A stretch of 64,000 nt of DNA, taken from Pseudomonas fluvialis. Its GTDB lineage: Bacteria > Pseudomonadota > Gammaproteobacteria > Pseudomonadales > Pseudomonadaceae. Numbering within the stretch: the stretch's first letter is position 1; every line of letters starts with the position of its first letter. This document shows, one piece after another, positions 42,721 to 51,737 of the stretch. The notes under the pieces were generated by a model. The model made no database searches and was not told where the DNA came from. It saw only the letters and a program-made list of their open reading frames with translations. A program made the position numbers and the translations under genes. The stretch spans positions 1 to 64,000 of the forward strand of contig NZ_NMQV01000027.1 in the NCBI RefSeq assembly GCF_002234375.1. Reading direction: 5' to 3'.

Positions 42721-42744
42721 CACAGCCCGGTTCGCCGGGCTGTG
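42721..42744 (+). terminator. Hairpin downstream of nhaD with TTCG loop
   Basis: A ten-base-pair stem CACAGCCCGG / CCGGGCTGTG closes on TTCG, 28 bases after the nhaD stop. The following TCATTT is a weak T tract, so termination may be partial. The next gene starts 17 bases further on. Confidence 0.7.
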
Positions 42745-42761
42745 TCATTTAGGGAGCATCC

Positions 42762-43058
42762 ATGCAGACCAGCAAGACCCGCAGCAGTTTTTTGCGCCGC
42801 CTGTACCTCGCCTGGCTGATCGACAGCGGCCAGGCCACCAGCATTCCCGCACTGATGGCCGCCACGGGCATGCCCCGCCGCACCGCCCAGGACACCCTGG
42901 CGGCCCTTGCCGAACTGGATATCGACTGCCGTTTCGCTCAGGCCGACGGTGCCCGCAACAACAGCGGTGATTACCGCATCCACGACTGGGGCCCGATCAA
43001 TCCGCGCTGGGTGGCCGAGCACCTGGCCAGCATCAAGGCCACCCTGGGCTATCCCTGA
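42762..43058 (+). CDS. Small winged-helix DNA-binding protein
   Basis: The 98-residue protein begins MQTSKTRSSFLRRLYLAWLID. An HTH-like segment (TSIPALMAATGMPRRTAQDTLAALAEL) lies at about residues 27-53, followed by a beta-wing-like part with DYRIHDWGPINPRW. It is probably a transcription factor or nucleic-acid-binding protein, but I cannot place it in a named family with confidence. AGGGAG lies eight bases upstream of the ATG. Its stop overlaps the start of the SLC13-type permease by one base (TGATG), so the two are coupled and it may regulate that operon. Confidence 0.75.
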   Translation: MQTSKTRSSFLRRLYLAWLIDSGQATSIPALMAATGMPRRTAQDTLAALAELDIDCRFAQADGARNNSGDYRIHDWGPINPRWVAEHLASIKATLGYP

Positions 43059-44893
43059 TGACGGGTAACAGCCCACTGCTGGCCGTACTCGGCCTGCTGC
43101 TGATCACCGTCATACTGTTTATCCGCAACAAACCGCGCATGGACGCCGTCGCCCTGCTGGTGCTGCTGGTATTGCCACTCAGCGGCCTGCTCGACCTGCC
43201 CAGCACCCTGGCCGGCTTCAGCGACCCCAACGTCTTGCTGATTGCCGCGCTGTTCGTTATCGGCGATGGCCTGGTGCGCACCGGTATTGCCTATCGCCTC
43301 GGCGACTGGCTGGTGGCCCGCGCCGGCAACAGCGAGGTACGCCTGCTGGTCTTGCTGATGCTGGCGGTGGCGGGCCTCGGCTCGGTGATGAGTTCGACCG
43401 GCGTGGTGGCCATTTTCATTCCCGTGGTACTGGGCGTGGCCAACCGCCTGCAGATTGCCCCAGCCCGGCTGATGATGCCGCTGGCCTTTGCCGGCCTGAT
43501 CAGCGGCATGCTCAGCCTGGTCGCCACCCCGGTCAACCTGGTGGTGCAGGGCGAACTGCGCCGCGCCGGACTGGAGGGCTTCGGCTTCTTCAGCATCACG
43601 CCGCTGGGTCTGGCCGTGCTGGCCCTGGGCATTGCCTACATGCTGCTATGCCGCCGTTTCCTCGCTGCGGGCAACCCCGCGCAACGCCAGCCGGCAGGCC
43701 GCCTGACACATAGCGCGCTGGCCCGTCGCTACCTGCTCGACCAGCGCGAGCGGCGCCTGCAGGTACGTGCCGACTCGCCGCTGGTGCGCCAGGCACTCAA
43801 CGAACTGGAACTACGCCAGGACTACGGCATCAACGTGATCGCCGTGGAACGCCAGCAGCGTTTTCGCACCCTGCTGCTGGTCGCCCATGGCAACACCCTG
43901 CTGGAACCCGGCGACGTACTGCTGGTGGACATCGCCAGCCCGGCCATCGGCCTGCTCGACAGCTATGCCCAGCTGGGCCTGCAGCCACTGCCACTGGAAC
44001 ACGCCTACTACAGCCTGCATGCCCATGAGCTGGGCCTGGCTGAAGTCGCCTTGCCGCCGGAGTCGCAACTACCCGGCAAAACCATCCAGGAGCTGGGCTT
44101 CCGCTCGCGCCACCAGCTCAACGTGGTCGGGCTGCGCCGCCACGGCCAGCCGCTGCAGGGCGTGCTGGTCGATGAGCGCCTCAAGCCCAGCGACACCCTG
44201 CTGGTCACCGGTAGCTGGAAGGCTATTCATCGCCTGCAACAACAGAGCCGCGATTTCCTCGTGCTCAGCCTGCCGGCAGAAGTCGACGAGGTGGCACCGG
44301 CGGCGCGCAAGGCACCTTACGCCCTGCTCAGCCTGGCGGTGATGGTGGCCCTGATGGTCAGCGGCCTGGTGCCCAACGTGCTCGCCGCACTGATCGGCTG
44401 CCTGCTGATGGGCGCTTTTCGCTGCATTGACCTGGACAGCGCCTACCGCGCCATTCACTGGCCAACCCTGATCCTGATCATCGGCATGCTGCCCTTCGCC
44501 CAGGCCCTGCAACAGACCGGCGGCATCGACCTGGCCGTACAGGCGCTGGTCGGCCTGTTCGGCAGTGCCAGCCCGCCGCTGATCCTCGCCTGCCTGTTCC
44601 TGCTCACCGCGACAATTGGCCTGTTCATTTCAAACACCGCCACCGCCGTGCTCATGGCCCCGGTGGCCATTGCCTGTGCCCAGGCCCTGCAGGCCTCGCC
44701 GCTGCCCTTCGCGATGACCGTGTGCCTGGCTGCCTCGGCGGCGTTCATGACGCCCATTTCCTCGCCGGTCAACACCCTGGTACTGGGGCCCGGGCAGTAC
44801 CGCTTCGCCGACTTCGTACGCCTGGGCGTACCTTTCACCCTGCTGGTCATGCTGCTCTGCGTACTGCTGGTGCCCCGGTTGCTGCCCTTCTGA
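43058..44893 (+). CDS. SLC13/DASS-type permease with TrkA-C domains
   Basis: The 611-residue inner-membrane protein has an N-terminal bundle of about five or six spans (residues 5-215, with MSSTGVVAIFIPVVLGVANR and LISGMLSLVATPVNLVV). Two soluble RCK_C/TrkA_C-like domains follow at about residues 240-310 and 320-385 (for example GINVIAVERQ, NVVGLRRHGQPLQGVLVDERL). A C-terminal bundle (395-611) has FISNTATAVLMAPVAIACAQ and MTPISSPVNTLV. This is the SLC13-family layout of bacterial sulfate, citrate or dicarboxylate sodium symporters. The substrate cannot be read from the sequence. The TrkA_C domains suggest ligand gating. Confidence 0.88.
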   Translation: MTGNSPLLAVLGLLLITVILFIRNKPRMDAVALLVLLVLPLSGLLDLPSTLAGFSDPNVLLIAALFVIGDGLVRTGIAYRLGDWLVARAGNSEVRLLVLLMLAVAGLGSVMSSTGVVAIFIPVVLGVANRLQIAPARLMMPLAFAGLISGMLSLVATPVNLVVQGELRRAGLEGFGFFSITPLGLAVLALGIAYMLLCRRFLAAGNPAQRQPAGRLTHSALARRYLLDQRERRLQVRADSPLVRQALNELELRQDYGINVIAVERQQRFRTLLLVAHGNTLLEPGDVLLVDIASPAIGLLDSYAQLGLQPLPLEHAYYSLHAHELGLAEVALPPESQLPGKTIQELGFRSRHQLNVVGLRRHGQPLQGVLVDERLKPSDTLLVTGSWKAIHRLQQQSRDFLVLSLPAEVDEVAPAARKAPYALLSLAVMVALMVSGLVPNVLAALIGCLLMGAFRCIDLDSAYRAIHWPTLILIIGMLPFAQALQQTGGIDLAVQALVGLFGSASPPLILACLFLLTATIGLFISNTATAVLMAPVAIACAQALQASPLPFAMTVCLAASAAFMTPISSPVNTLVLGPGQYRFADFVRLGVPFTLLVMLLCVLLVPRLLPF

Positions 44894-44964
44894 ACAAGAA
44901 AACGCGCCAGCCAGGCCCAGCTATGGGAAAATCCCCCGCCTGAAATTCCGGATACTCGCCGCGT

Positions 44965-45945
44965 ATGCCCCCTCGCCAACCGCCCAGCCCGCCGCCTTCC
45001 CGCCACTCTCCCGAGGGCAAAGGGCAGCTGCACCCCCGCAACCGCCACCAGGGCCGCTACGACTTCCCCGCCCTGCTGCAGGCCCATCCTGCGCTGGCCC
45101 GTTTCGTCATCCGCAACCCCTATGGCAAGCCAAGCATCGACTTCGCCGACCCGGCTGCCGTGCGTACCTTCAACCGCGCCCTGCTCGCCCAGCTCTACGG
45201 CCTGCACCACTGGGACATTCCCGAAGGCTACCTGTGCCCGCCAGTACCAGGGCGTGCCGACTACCTGCATGGCCTGGCCGACGTACTCGCAACCAGCAAT
45301 GCCGGCATCATCCCGCGCGGCGAACAGGTCCGGGTGCTGGACATCGGCACCGGGGCCAACTGCATCTACCCACTGCTCGGGCATATCGACTATGGCTGGC
45401 AGTTCGTCGGCAGCGATATCGACCCCCAGGCGCTGGCAGCCGCCCAACGCAACCTGGTGGCCAACGGCCTCGACCAGGCCATCGAGCTGCGTCTGCAAAG
45501 CCAGCGCACCCAGATCTTCCGGGGGCTGCTGCGTGCCGATGAGCGTTTCCACCTGACCCTGTGCAACCCCCCCTTCCATGCCAGTGCCAGCGAAGCGCAC
45601 AGCGGCAGCCGGCGCAAATGGCGCAACCTTGGCAAGCTCGACCCCAGCCGGCAGCTGCCCGCCCTCAACTTCGGCGGACAACATAACGAACTCTGGTGCC
45701 CCGGCGGCGAGTTGGCCTTCATCCAACAGATGATCGAAGAAAGCCGTGAGCATGCCGCGCAAGTGCTGTGGTTCAGTTGCCTGGTTTCCAAGGCCGGCAA
45801 CCTGCCGATGCTGCACGCGCGCCTGCGCCAGGTCGGCGCACGGCAGATTCGCCAGGTCGATATGGCACAGGGGCAGAAGCAAAGCCGCTTCCTCGCCTGG
45901 AGCTTTCTCGACAACGATCAGCAGGCCGCCTGGCGCCGCGTGTAA
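44965..45945 (+). CDS. rlmF: 23S rRNA (adenine-1618-N6)-methyltransferase RlmF
   Basis: RlmF methylates N6 of A1618 in 23S rRNA. The 326 residues start with a basic, Pro-rich segment and then [17 protein letters not shown], a family hallmark. The SAM-binding motif is [16 protein letters not shown] (about residues 126-141). The catalytic N6-MTase motif is CNPPFHAS (about residue 202-209). An upstream gap of 71 bases separates it from the permease. Confidence 0.93.
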   Translation: MPPRQPPSPPPSRHSPEGKGQLHPRNRHQGRYDFPALLQAHPALARFVIRNPYGKPSIDFADPAAVRTFNRALLAQLYGLHHWDIPEGYLCPPVPGRADYLHGLADVLATSNAGIIPRGEQVRVLDIGTGANCIYPLLGHIDYGWQFVGSDIDPQALAAAQRNLVANGLDQAIELRLQSQRTQIFRGLLRADERFHLTLCNPPFHASASEAHSGSRRKWRNLGKLDPSRQLPALNFGGQHNELWCPGGELAFIQQMIEESREHAAQVLWFSCLVSKAGNLPMLHARLRQVGARQIRQVDMAQGQKQSRFLAWSFLDNDQQAAWRRV

Positions 45946-46015
45946 GTGACAGGCGAAGCAGCGTGCGGCCTGCTAAACCTTCACACAGGTTCATCCGTAG
46001 TTGCCTGGGAGTTGC

Positions 46016-46801
46016 ATGCCACGTCGTTTCCTCTTCTGTCTGCTGCTGACTTGCAGCCTGACCCTGCCAGCCCAGGAAACCCGCCAGACGCTGCACATCA
46101 GCGCCGGCGAATGGCCGCCTTACCTGTCCAGCCAGTTGCCGCAGCAAGGCGTAATGGCGCATCTGCTGCGTGACGTCCTGGCCGACGAAGGCTATCAGGT
46201 GGAGTTTCGCTTCCTGCCCTGGCCACGCGCCTATGCGGCGGCCGCCGCCGGACGCTTTGCCGCCACGGCGGTGTGGATGCACAAAAGCGAGCGCGAGCAG
46301 GACTTCCTCTACAGCGACCCGGTACTCGATGAGCAATTCGTATTCTTCCACCTGCGCGAGGTGCGCTTTGACTGGCAAACGTTCTCAGACTTACGCGGCT
46401 TGACCCTCGGCGGTGGTCTGGAATACAGCTACGGCCCGGCATTCGATGCCTTTCTCGAACGCGGCGAGGTGCCTATGGAGCGCGTTTCCAGCGACCAGCA
46501 GAATTTCGAGAAACTCCTCAAGGGGCGCATCCAGCTCTACCCCCAGGAACGCAACGTCGGACTGGCCGCCTTGCGCAACCTGCCAGGCGCTGCGGCGCAG
46601 ATCACCCACCACCCGCGCCCCCTGCTGGTCAACCAGAGCTACCTGCTGTTTCCGAAAAGCCTGCCCGGCAGTGAGCTGTTGCGGCAGCGCTTCGACCAGC
46701 GTCTGCAGCAATACCGCGACAGCGGGCGTTATCAACGCTATTTCGATGACCTGGACCAAGGCAAATACAGTGCGCCCCAGGCCACACTGAACCTGCCGTA
46801 A
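46016..46801 (+). CDS. Orphan periplasmic solute-binding protein (SBP_bac_3-like)
   Basis: The ATG at 46016 follows GGGAG and gives 261 residues with a signal peptide (MPRRFLFCLLLTCSLTLPAQ). The mature domain begins TLHISAGEWPPYLSSQLPQQGVMAHLLRDVL, the family 3 solute-binding pattern with the WPPY signature, and contains MHKSEREQDFLYSDPVLDEQFVFF. It resembles orphan binding proteins of Pseudomonas with no ABC permease nearby. A second, unrelated binding protein follows after 18 bases, so the pair is likely co-transcribed. Ligand unknown. Confidence 0.78.
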   Translation: MPRRFLFCLLLTCSLTLPAQETRQTLHISAGEWPPYLSSQLPQQGVMAHLLRDVLADEGYQVEFRFLPWPRAYAAAAAGRFAATAVWMHKSEREQDFLYSDPVLDEQFVFFHLREVRFDWQTFSDLRGLTLGGGLEYSYGPAFDAFLERGEVPMERVSSDQQNFEKLLKGRIQLYPQERNVGLAALRNLPGAAAQITHHPRPLLVNQSYLLFPKSLPGSELLRQRFDQRLQQYRDSGRYQRYFDDLDQGKYSAPQATLNLP

Positions 46802-46819
46802 TTGCAGAGGCCGATTGTT

Positions 46820-47989
46820 ATGCAGGCAACCCCACTCCACGTCCCGCAACGCCTGGCACGGCGTCTCTGGCACAGCCTGCTCGGCAGTCTGGGCCTGCTC
46901 CTGCTGGCCGCTCCCCTGCAGGCCGAACAGGGCGTCAGCGCGCAAGTGATCAAGCTGGGCATGGTCAACGCGCAGAGCGGCAACGCCGCCGAGATCGGCA
47001 TGGGCATGCGCCAGGGTGCCGAAGCCTACCTGCGGCGCATCAATGCCGCCGGCGGCATACATGGCCGCCAGCTGCTGCTATTGAGCCGCGACGACGGCTA
47101 TGAGCCGGTACGCACCGCGCAACACACCCGCGAGCTGATCGAACAGGCACAGGTGTTTGCCCTGTTCGGCTACGTCGGCACCCCCACCTCGCGGGCCGCC
47201 GTGCCTATCGCCGAAGCCCACCAGGTGCCCTACCTGTTCCCATTCAGTGGCGCACAGTTCCTGCGCACCCCGCTACGTCCTGGCGTATTCAACCTGCGCG
47301 CAGCCTACTTTGACGAAACAGCCGCACTCGCCAAACACCTACAGCAAGCCCTGCAGGCACAACGCATCGGCCTGCTGATGCAGGACGACTCCTTTGGTGA
47401 AACCGTGAAAAGCGGCCTGGTCGCCGCACTGCAAGGGCAGCAACAGGGCCTTGCCGTGGAAGCGCGTATTCGCCGCAATGCGCTGGACGGTATCGAACCG
47501 GCCATCACGCAACTGGCCCAGGGACAGCCGGACGCCATCGTCTTCATCGGCACCTACCGACAGCTGGCCAAGGCAATCGCCAGTGCGCGTGCGCAGCGCC
47601 TGCAAGCCCCCTTCCTGACGGTTTCCTTCGTGGGTACCGAACCGTTCATCGAACACGCCGGTGCGCTGGCCGAAGGGGTGTATATCAGCCAGGTGATGCC
47701 CTCGCCCTACGACACCCGCCTGCCGCTGGTGCGCCGCTACCAGCGCGACATGGGCGACAGCGCCCCAGGCTATGCGTCGCTGGAAGGCTACCTGGCCGCC
47801 CAAGTGCTGGTAGAAGCCCTGCGCCGCAGCGGCCCACAGCTGCAGCGCCAACGTTTCATCCGCGAACTCAGCACGCTACATAAGGACTTTGGCGGTTTTA
47901 CCGTGAGCTTCGCAGCAGACAGCCACCAGGCCTCCAGCACCGTCTACCTCACGCGAGTCAGCCAGGGGCGCGCCCTGCCGCTGCCCTAA
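46820..47989 (+). CDS. Periplasmic-binding protein, leucine-binding (Peripla_BP_6) type
   Basis: From ATG 46820 the protein has 389 residues with a signal peptide cleaved near residue 35 (LLLLAAPLQA). The rest is a type I periplasmic-binding fold resembling LivJ/LivK: IKLGMVNAQSGNAAEIGMGMRQGAEAYLRRIN, GRQLLLLSRDDGYEP and LFGYVGTPTSRAAVPIAE. No transporter genes flank it. Paired orphan receptors of this kind may feed sensory or unlinked transport systems. The 3' end overlaps the convergent membrane-protein gene by four bases. Confidence 0.85.
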   Translation: MQATPLHVPQRLARRLWHSLLGSLGLLLLAAPLQAEQGVSAQVIKLGMVNAQSGNAAEIGMGMRQGAEAYLRRINAAGGIHGRQLLLLSRDDGYEPVRTAQHTRELIEQAQVFALFGYVGTPTSRAAVPIAEAHQVPYLFPFSGAQFLRTPLRPGVFNLRAAYFDETAALAKHLQQALQAQRIGLLMQDDSFGETVKSGLVAALQGQQQGLAVEARIRRNALDGIEPAITQLAQGQPDAIVFIGTYRQLAKAIASARAQRLQAPFLTVSFVGTEPFIEHAGALAEGVYISQVMPSPYDTRLPLVRRYQRDMGDSAPGYASLEGYLAAQVLVEALRRSGPQLQRQRFIRELSTLHKDFGGFTVSFAADSHQASSTVYLTRVSQGRALPLP

Positions 47990-48297
47990 GCAAGCGGCAA
48001 TAGCCGCGACAGGCGCCGCCACAGCCAACGCCCCGTACCCAGGCCGCTGCCCAGCGCCGCCGCCAACAAGGCCAGGCCCAGCGCCAGCAAGGCCAGGCCC
48101 AGCGGCACCGCCAGATACATCAGGTAATAGCCATTGGCCGTGTCCAGCCGCCACTGCTCAGCCAGCCAGCCCAGGCCCCACAGGCACAGCGCGCCCAGCA
48201 GCAACAGGCAGGCCAGCCCCACCAGCACCCCGGCCAGCAGGCACAGCAAGCCGACCGCCACACGCCACACAACCTCTCTACGACGCGCCATGGGCAT
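47986..48297 (-). CDS. Small hypothetical inner-membrane protein
   Basis: The 103-residue protein has two strong hydrophobic regions (about residues 10-46 and 58-88, rich in Leu/Gly/Ala) separated by QWRLDTANGYYLMY, and a basic C-terminus (WLWRRLSRLL). It starts six bases after the stop of the 497-residue Asp-box protein, so both are probably one transcript. I recognise no family. It could assist membrane placement of its neighbour, which is inference only. Confidence 0.6.
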   Translation of the reverse strand: MPMARRREVVWRVAVGLLCLLAGVLVGLACLLLLGALCLWGLGWLAEQWRLDTANGYYLMYLAVPLGLALLALGLALLAAALGSGLGTGRWLWRRLSRLLPLA

Positions 48298-48303
48298 GGG
48301 CCT

Positions 48304-49797
48304 CTACTGCTCAGGGGCCAGGGTAATCTGCCGCAGGGTCAGATCACGCGAACTGAACCAGGGCGCATCGCTGGCCACCAACTGATCGCTGTTTGCCACA
48401 TGCCCCAGCACATAGGGCAGCGCCACACGCGTCCAGCTCATCCCGCCATCCAGCGACAGGTAGTCGCCACCACCGGAAATACTCGCTGCCTGACGCCGCC
48501 AGGGCTGCAGCCAGCGCGGCACCTGATGGGAGGCACGCATGCCGAGCACGATGGCCCGTTTGCCCACCTGCAGCGAAGCCACCCCATTGCGCGCCGGCAA
48601 GTCGGCAAAGGGCCGCGGCAACGCACTCAAGGTGCGCCAATCCAGGCCACTGGCCGTCAACTCGACCAGTTGCGCTTCGCCCATCAGGCTGCTTTCCCCG
48701 AGAATCGCCAGACGACGCCCCTCAGCCTGTGCCAGACGTTCGATGAACACCCCCTCATAACGGCGCAGCGCCTGCACCTGCCAACGACCATCCTGGCGCT
48801 GCACAGGCAATGCACTGCTCAGCGCCACCACCCCCCGGATGTATGGCTCGTCGGGATAGCCGTAGGGAAAGCGCTGGCTGACCCAAGCCACGGCACGATC
48901 GTTCGCCAAGGGCACCGTGTACAGGCGGATATCGTCATAGCCGGCGCTAGCCAGCTGCGCTCCGGCAGGCAAACGGCTGCGCGCGTATGCCTCGTCAACG
49001 AACAACTCTTCTGGCAAGGCCAGCTGCTCCACCGTTTCTCCCGCATCCGGCGAGTAATACAGCGGCACACTGAAGGCTTCCGGTTGCTCGCCGCCCATCT
49101 CGGCCATCAGCTCGGCCGTGGCATGGCGCATGCTCATCGACATGGCATCGCCCCACTGCCAGAGCGCCTGGCCAACCTGCTGCGGTGCCAGGTCCAGGGC
49201 AAATGCGCTCACACCGGGAAACAGCCCACGCTCCAGCCAATGCCAGGTACGCCCCTGGTCAACCGAGCGGAAGATCACCGTCTGATCAACAGGGCTGTTC
49301 GCCGGACGCGGCAGGTCGGTCAGCAGCCACAAGGTGTCATCCGCCGTACTGGCCAGCAGGCACGCCGTGGCCGGCACACTGGCCAACAGACGGAATACCC
49401 CCTGCTCATCCAGACGGGATACAAAACTGCGCGCGCGACGCGCGGCAAAGGCAGCCGTGTTCTGCGGCGGCTGCGGCAGCAGGCTCTCCAGCGCCAACGG
49501 CGGCGCTTCGTCATGCGGCAAATCGACCGCATAGCCCGCATCATTCTGGCTAGCCACCAGCCAGGTGCCGTGCCGCGTATGCTGCACCCCCTGACAGTCG
49601 AACTCGCGGGCCATCTGCTCGGCAAACAGCAGCCGACCGAGTGGCTGGCTGGGCAGCGACGCCCCCTCCAGCACGCCCACGCCACGCAGCAGTGGCAGCA
49701 GGTAGCCGAGCACCAGCGCAAGCAGTGCCACGCCCACGAGCCCTGCAACGCCACCTGTCACACTCAGCCAGGGCCTGGCTGTTGATCCTCGCTTCAT
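48304..49797 (-). CDS. Membrane-anchored Asp-box (BNR-like) protein of unknown function
   Basis: The 497-residue protein has one N-terminal membrane anchor (about residues 13-38) and a large extracytoplasmic part. Three Asp-box motifs (S-x-D-x-G-x-T-W type) are visible: SVDQGRTW, SPDAGETVE and SLDGGMSW. They suggest a beta-propeller like those of sialidases or photosystem-assembly YCF48-like proteins. Catalytic sialidase residues are not evident. A hypothetical small membrane protein follows, and a two-domain membrane protein precedes it (43-base gap). Function unknown. Confidence 0.65.
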   Translation of the reverse strand: MKRGSTARPWLSVTGGVAGLVGVALLALVLGYLLPLLRGVGVLEGASLPSQPLGRLLFAEQMAREFDCQGVQHTRHGTWLVASQNDAGYAVDLPHDEAPPLALESLLPQPPQNTAAFAARRARSFVSRLDEQGVFRLLASVPATACLLASTADDTLWLLTDLPRPANSPVDQTVIFRSVDQGRTWHWLERGLFPGVSAFALDLAPQQVGQALWQWGDAMSMSMRHATAELMAEMGGEQPEAFSVPLYYSPDAGETVEQLALPEELFVDEAYARSRLPAGAQLASAGYDDIRLYTVPLANDRAVAWVSQRFPYGYPDEPYIRGVVALSSALPVQRQDGRWQVQALRRYEGVFIERLAQAEGRRLAILGESSLMGEAQLVELTASGLDWRTLSALPRPFADLPARNGVASLQVGKRAIVLGMRASHQVPRWLQPWRRQAASISGGGDYLSLDGGMSWTRVALPYVLGHVANSDQLVASDAPWFSSRDLTLRQITLAPEQ

Positions 49798-49840
49798 CGG
49801 ACGCCCGCTCCCTCAGTCATCCCACCAGGCAGGGCCAGGT

Positions 49841-50443
49841 TCAGTCCATAGCCATGCCCATCAGCAGGAGCAGGCCGGTCCCCAGCAGTACCAACACGGA
49901 AAATACCGTACCGAGGACCGCGAATACCTTCTTGCGCTGCGCCTGGAACAGCCCGCCCACTCCCAATCCAAAAGCCACCAGGGTCAGCCCCATGAAGGTA
50001 AACAGCAGCAGGCCGATCAGCAGCGCCTCGGCCGACTCCTCATCAATACCGCCCGGCGTGGACAGTTCCATGAAGCCCGCCGCCATGACCAGGATGAAGA
50101 TCAGCACAGCCGCAGCGATACTGCTGGCAAACGACGCGATACCCAATCCCGAGTGTTTCAGTTCTTGCATGGCCTTTTCCTTGGTTGAATGAGCCGCTTG
50201 TGCCGGCACTTCCGGCGTATCCATGCGCGCCACCGCCAACAGGCCATAACCTCCCAGCGTCAACACACACTCCTCTACCCACACCCGCTCACCGGGCTGA
50301 AACTCCCAACGCTCGCCGGCCGGTACCTCACCCTGCAACAGGTAGTGGTCATCGCCCAGACGCTGCGCCGCGACGATACGCCATTGCTCGCTGGGCAGCC
50401 CCAGCAGCCGTACATACACATCCTCGGCACTCGCCAGCGTCAT
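49841..50443 (-). CDS. Hypothetical protein: soluble N-terminal domain plus three-span membrane domain
   Basis: From ATG 50443 (AGGAGA upstream) the product is 200 residues. The first 85 form a small beta-rich domain (RIVAAQRLGDDHYLLQGEV, ERVWVEECVLTLGGYGLLAV). Residues 92-200 form a membrane domain with three spans (about 102-125, 140-165, 175-198). An internal ATG at codon 91 is preceded by AGGAAAAGG, so the membrane domain could also be made separately. I recognise no named family. The gene heads the minus-strand group with the Asp-box protein. Confidence 0.6.
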   Translation of the reverse strand: MTLASAEDVYVRLLGLPSEQWRIVAAQRLGDDHYLLQGEVPAGERWEFQPGERVWVEECVLTLGGYGLLAVARMDTPEVPAQAAHSTKEKAMQELKHSGLGIASFASSIAAAVLIFILVMAAGFMELSTPGGIDEESAEALLIGLLLFTFMGLTLVAFGLGVGGLFQAQRKKVFAVLGTVFSVLVLLGTGLLLLMGMAMD

Positions 50444-50572
50444 GCGTTTCTCCTGCCAGGGCTGCGCCCCAGGGTAGTGGGCATTTCGCCAGCGGCGCGG
50501 ATATATACCCGAGTGCCGGCAAACGGTCGAGCCAGCCCGAGCAGCCTGTGAAACAGCACACAACAGCCTGCA

Positions 50573-50878
50573 CTAGCCATCCGCCTGCAGCAGCGCATGC
50601 AGCGCCGTGAATGGCAGCAGCAACGTGTCGAGCAGCAGGCTGGGCAGGAAATCCACCACGCTCAGGGGCGCCAGTACCTTGTCGTAGGCACAGCCATGAT
50701 TGTCAGGAACCCCTGACTCACAGGACGCCTGACTGATAATGCTGCTGTTGAGCCGCGTACCGGCATACATCAGGTGCCCATCGGGCGCGACACCCGACGC
50801 GGTGGTCAGGGTCGTTGCACAACCGTTCAATAGCGCTACCAGTCCCACCAGCCTGAGCATCCCACCTATCCTGCGCAT
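50573..50878 (-). CDS. YceK/YidQ-family lipoprotein
   Basis: The 101-residue protein starts at ATG 50878 with GGAG upstream. The lipoprotein signal ends in VALLNGC (Cys 20). The mature part matches the YceK/YidQ type: YAGTRLNSSIISQA, a central Cys-bounded loop, APLSVVDFLPSLLLDTLLLPF near the C-terminus. Function of the family is unknown. Confidence 0.8.
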   Translation of the reverse strand: MRRIGGMLRLVGLVALLNGCATTLTTASGVAPDGHLMYAGTRLNSSIISQASCESGVPDNHGCAYDKVLAPLSVVDFLPSLLLDTLLLPFTALHALLQADG

Positions 50879-51132
50879 AGCGCTTCTCCATAGCAGCCAT
50901 CTTCCCCCACACCAGCCCGCCGGGCATTGCCAGACGGCGCCCTCGCCGGAGCGCATGCGGCCAGCCTCCACGGCAATCGGCCAGACGATTATTGCAACAA
51001 AACCAGACTCATAATCCGTGCGCACTGTGGCATGCTGGCCGGCACTCGCCACAGGGCAGCCGCCCCGCAACGCGACAGCGTCCGTTCAGCCCCGCGCAAG
51101 CTGCATAGCCTTTTGCAACAGAAGCCCCCCGC

Positions 51133-51702
51133 ATGATTAAGCAAAACCTGATCAAAGCCCTCATTGGACTCATGCTGTTTATCGTCGCCATGGGCCTGCT
51201 GGGTATGGCGCTGGAAGAAGAGCTGGTGGTCATCACCACCTGGATTGTCGAACGCATCGGCTTTGCCGGGCTGGCAGCGATCCTCATGGTGACCGACACC
51301 CTGGTTACGCCGTTTCCGCCAGACATCCTCCTGGTGGTGATCGCCAACAGCCCGCTGGCGGAGCACTGGCCTGTCTATGTGGGCATTCTGGGCGGGATTT
51401 CCGTACTGGCCGGGATGACCGGCTACGGCATTGGCCGCTGGCTCGGACATTTTGCCTGGGCGCAGCGCCTGTTCGGACGCTTCAAGGAAGAACACCATGC
51501 GTTCATTCGCAAATATGGCTTCTGGGCCATCGTCATTGGGGCGGTAACGCCCCTGCCCTACTCCGTCACCTGCTGGACAGCCGGCGTACTCAACCTGCGC
51601 TGGAGCGTCGTCCTGGCCGCCTCCCTGCTCTTCCGCATTCCGCGCCTGTACCTGTTCTACTGGCTGCTCTCCAGCACCGGCAAGCTCTTGTCGGTCGCCT
51701 GA
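51133..51702 (+). CDS. VTT-domain (DedA/YqaA-like) membrane protein
   Basis: The 189-residue protein has several spans and the VTT/DedA features: TDTLVTPFPPDILLVVIANS, GGISVLAGMTGYGIGRWLGH and FGRFKEEHHAFIRKYGFWAIVIGAVTPLPYS. Related proteins are implicated in lipid carrier or phospholipid flipping and membrane homeostasis. It is closest in layout to short YqaA-like members. No operon partner is seen. Confidence 0.85.
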   Translation: MIKQNLIKALIGLMLFIVAMGLLGMALEEELVVITTWIVERIGFAGLAAILMVTDTLVTPFPPDILLVVIANSPLAEHWPVYVGILGGISVLAGMTGYGIGRWLGHFAWAQRLFGRFKEEHHAFIRKYGFWAIVIGAVTPLPYSVTCWTAGVLNLRWSVVLAASLLFRIPRLYLFYWLLSSTGKLLSVA

Positions 51703-51737
51703 ACGGCGCCGCACAGCCCGCACGGTAATCGCTGTAC

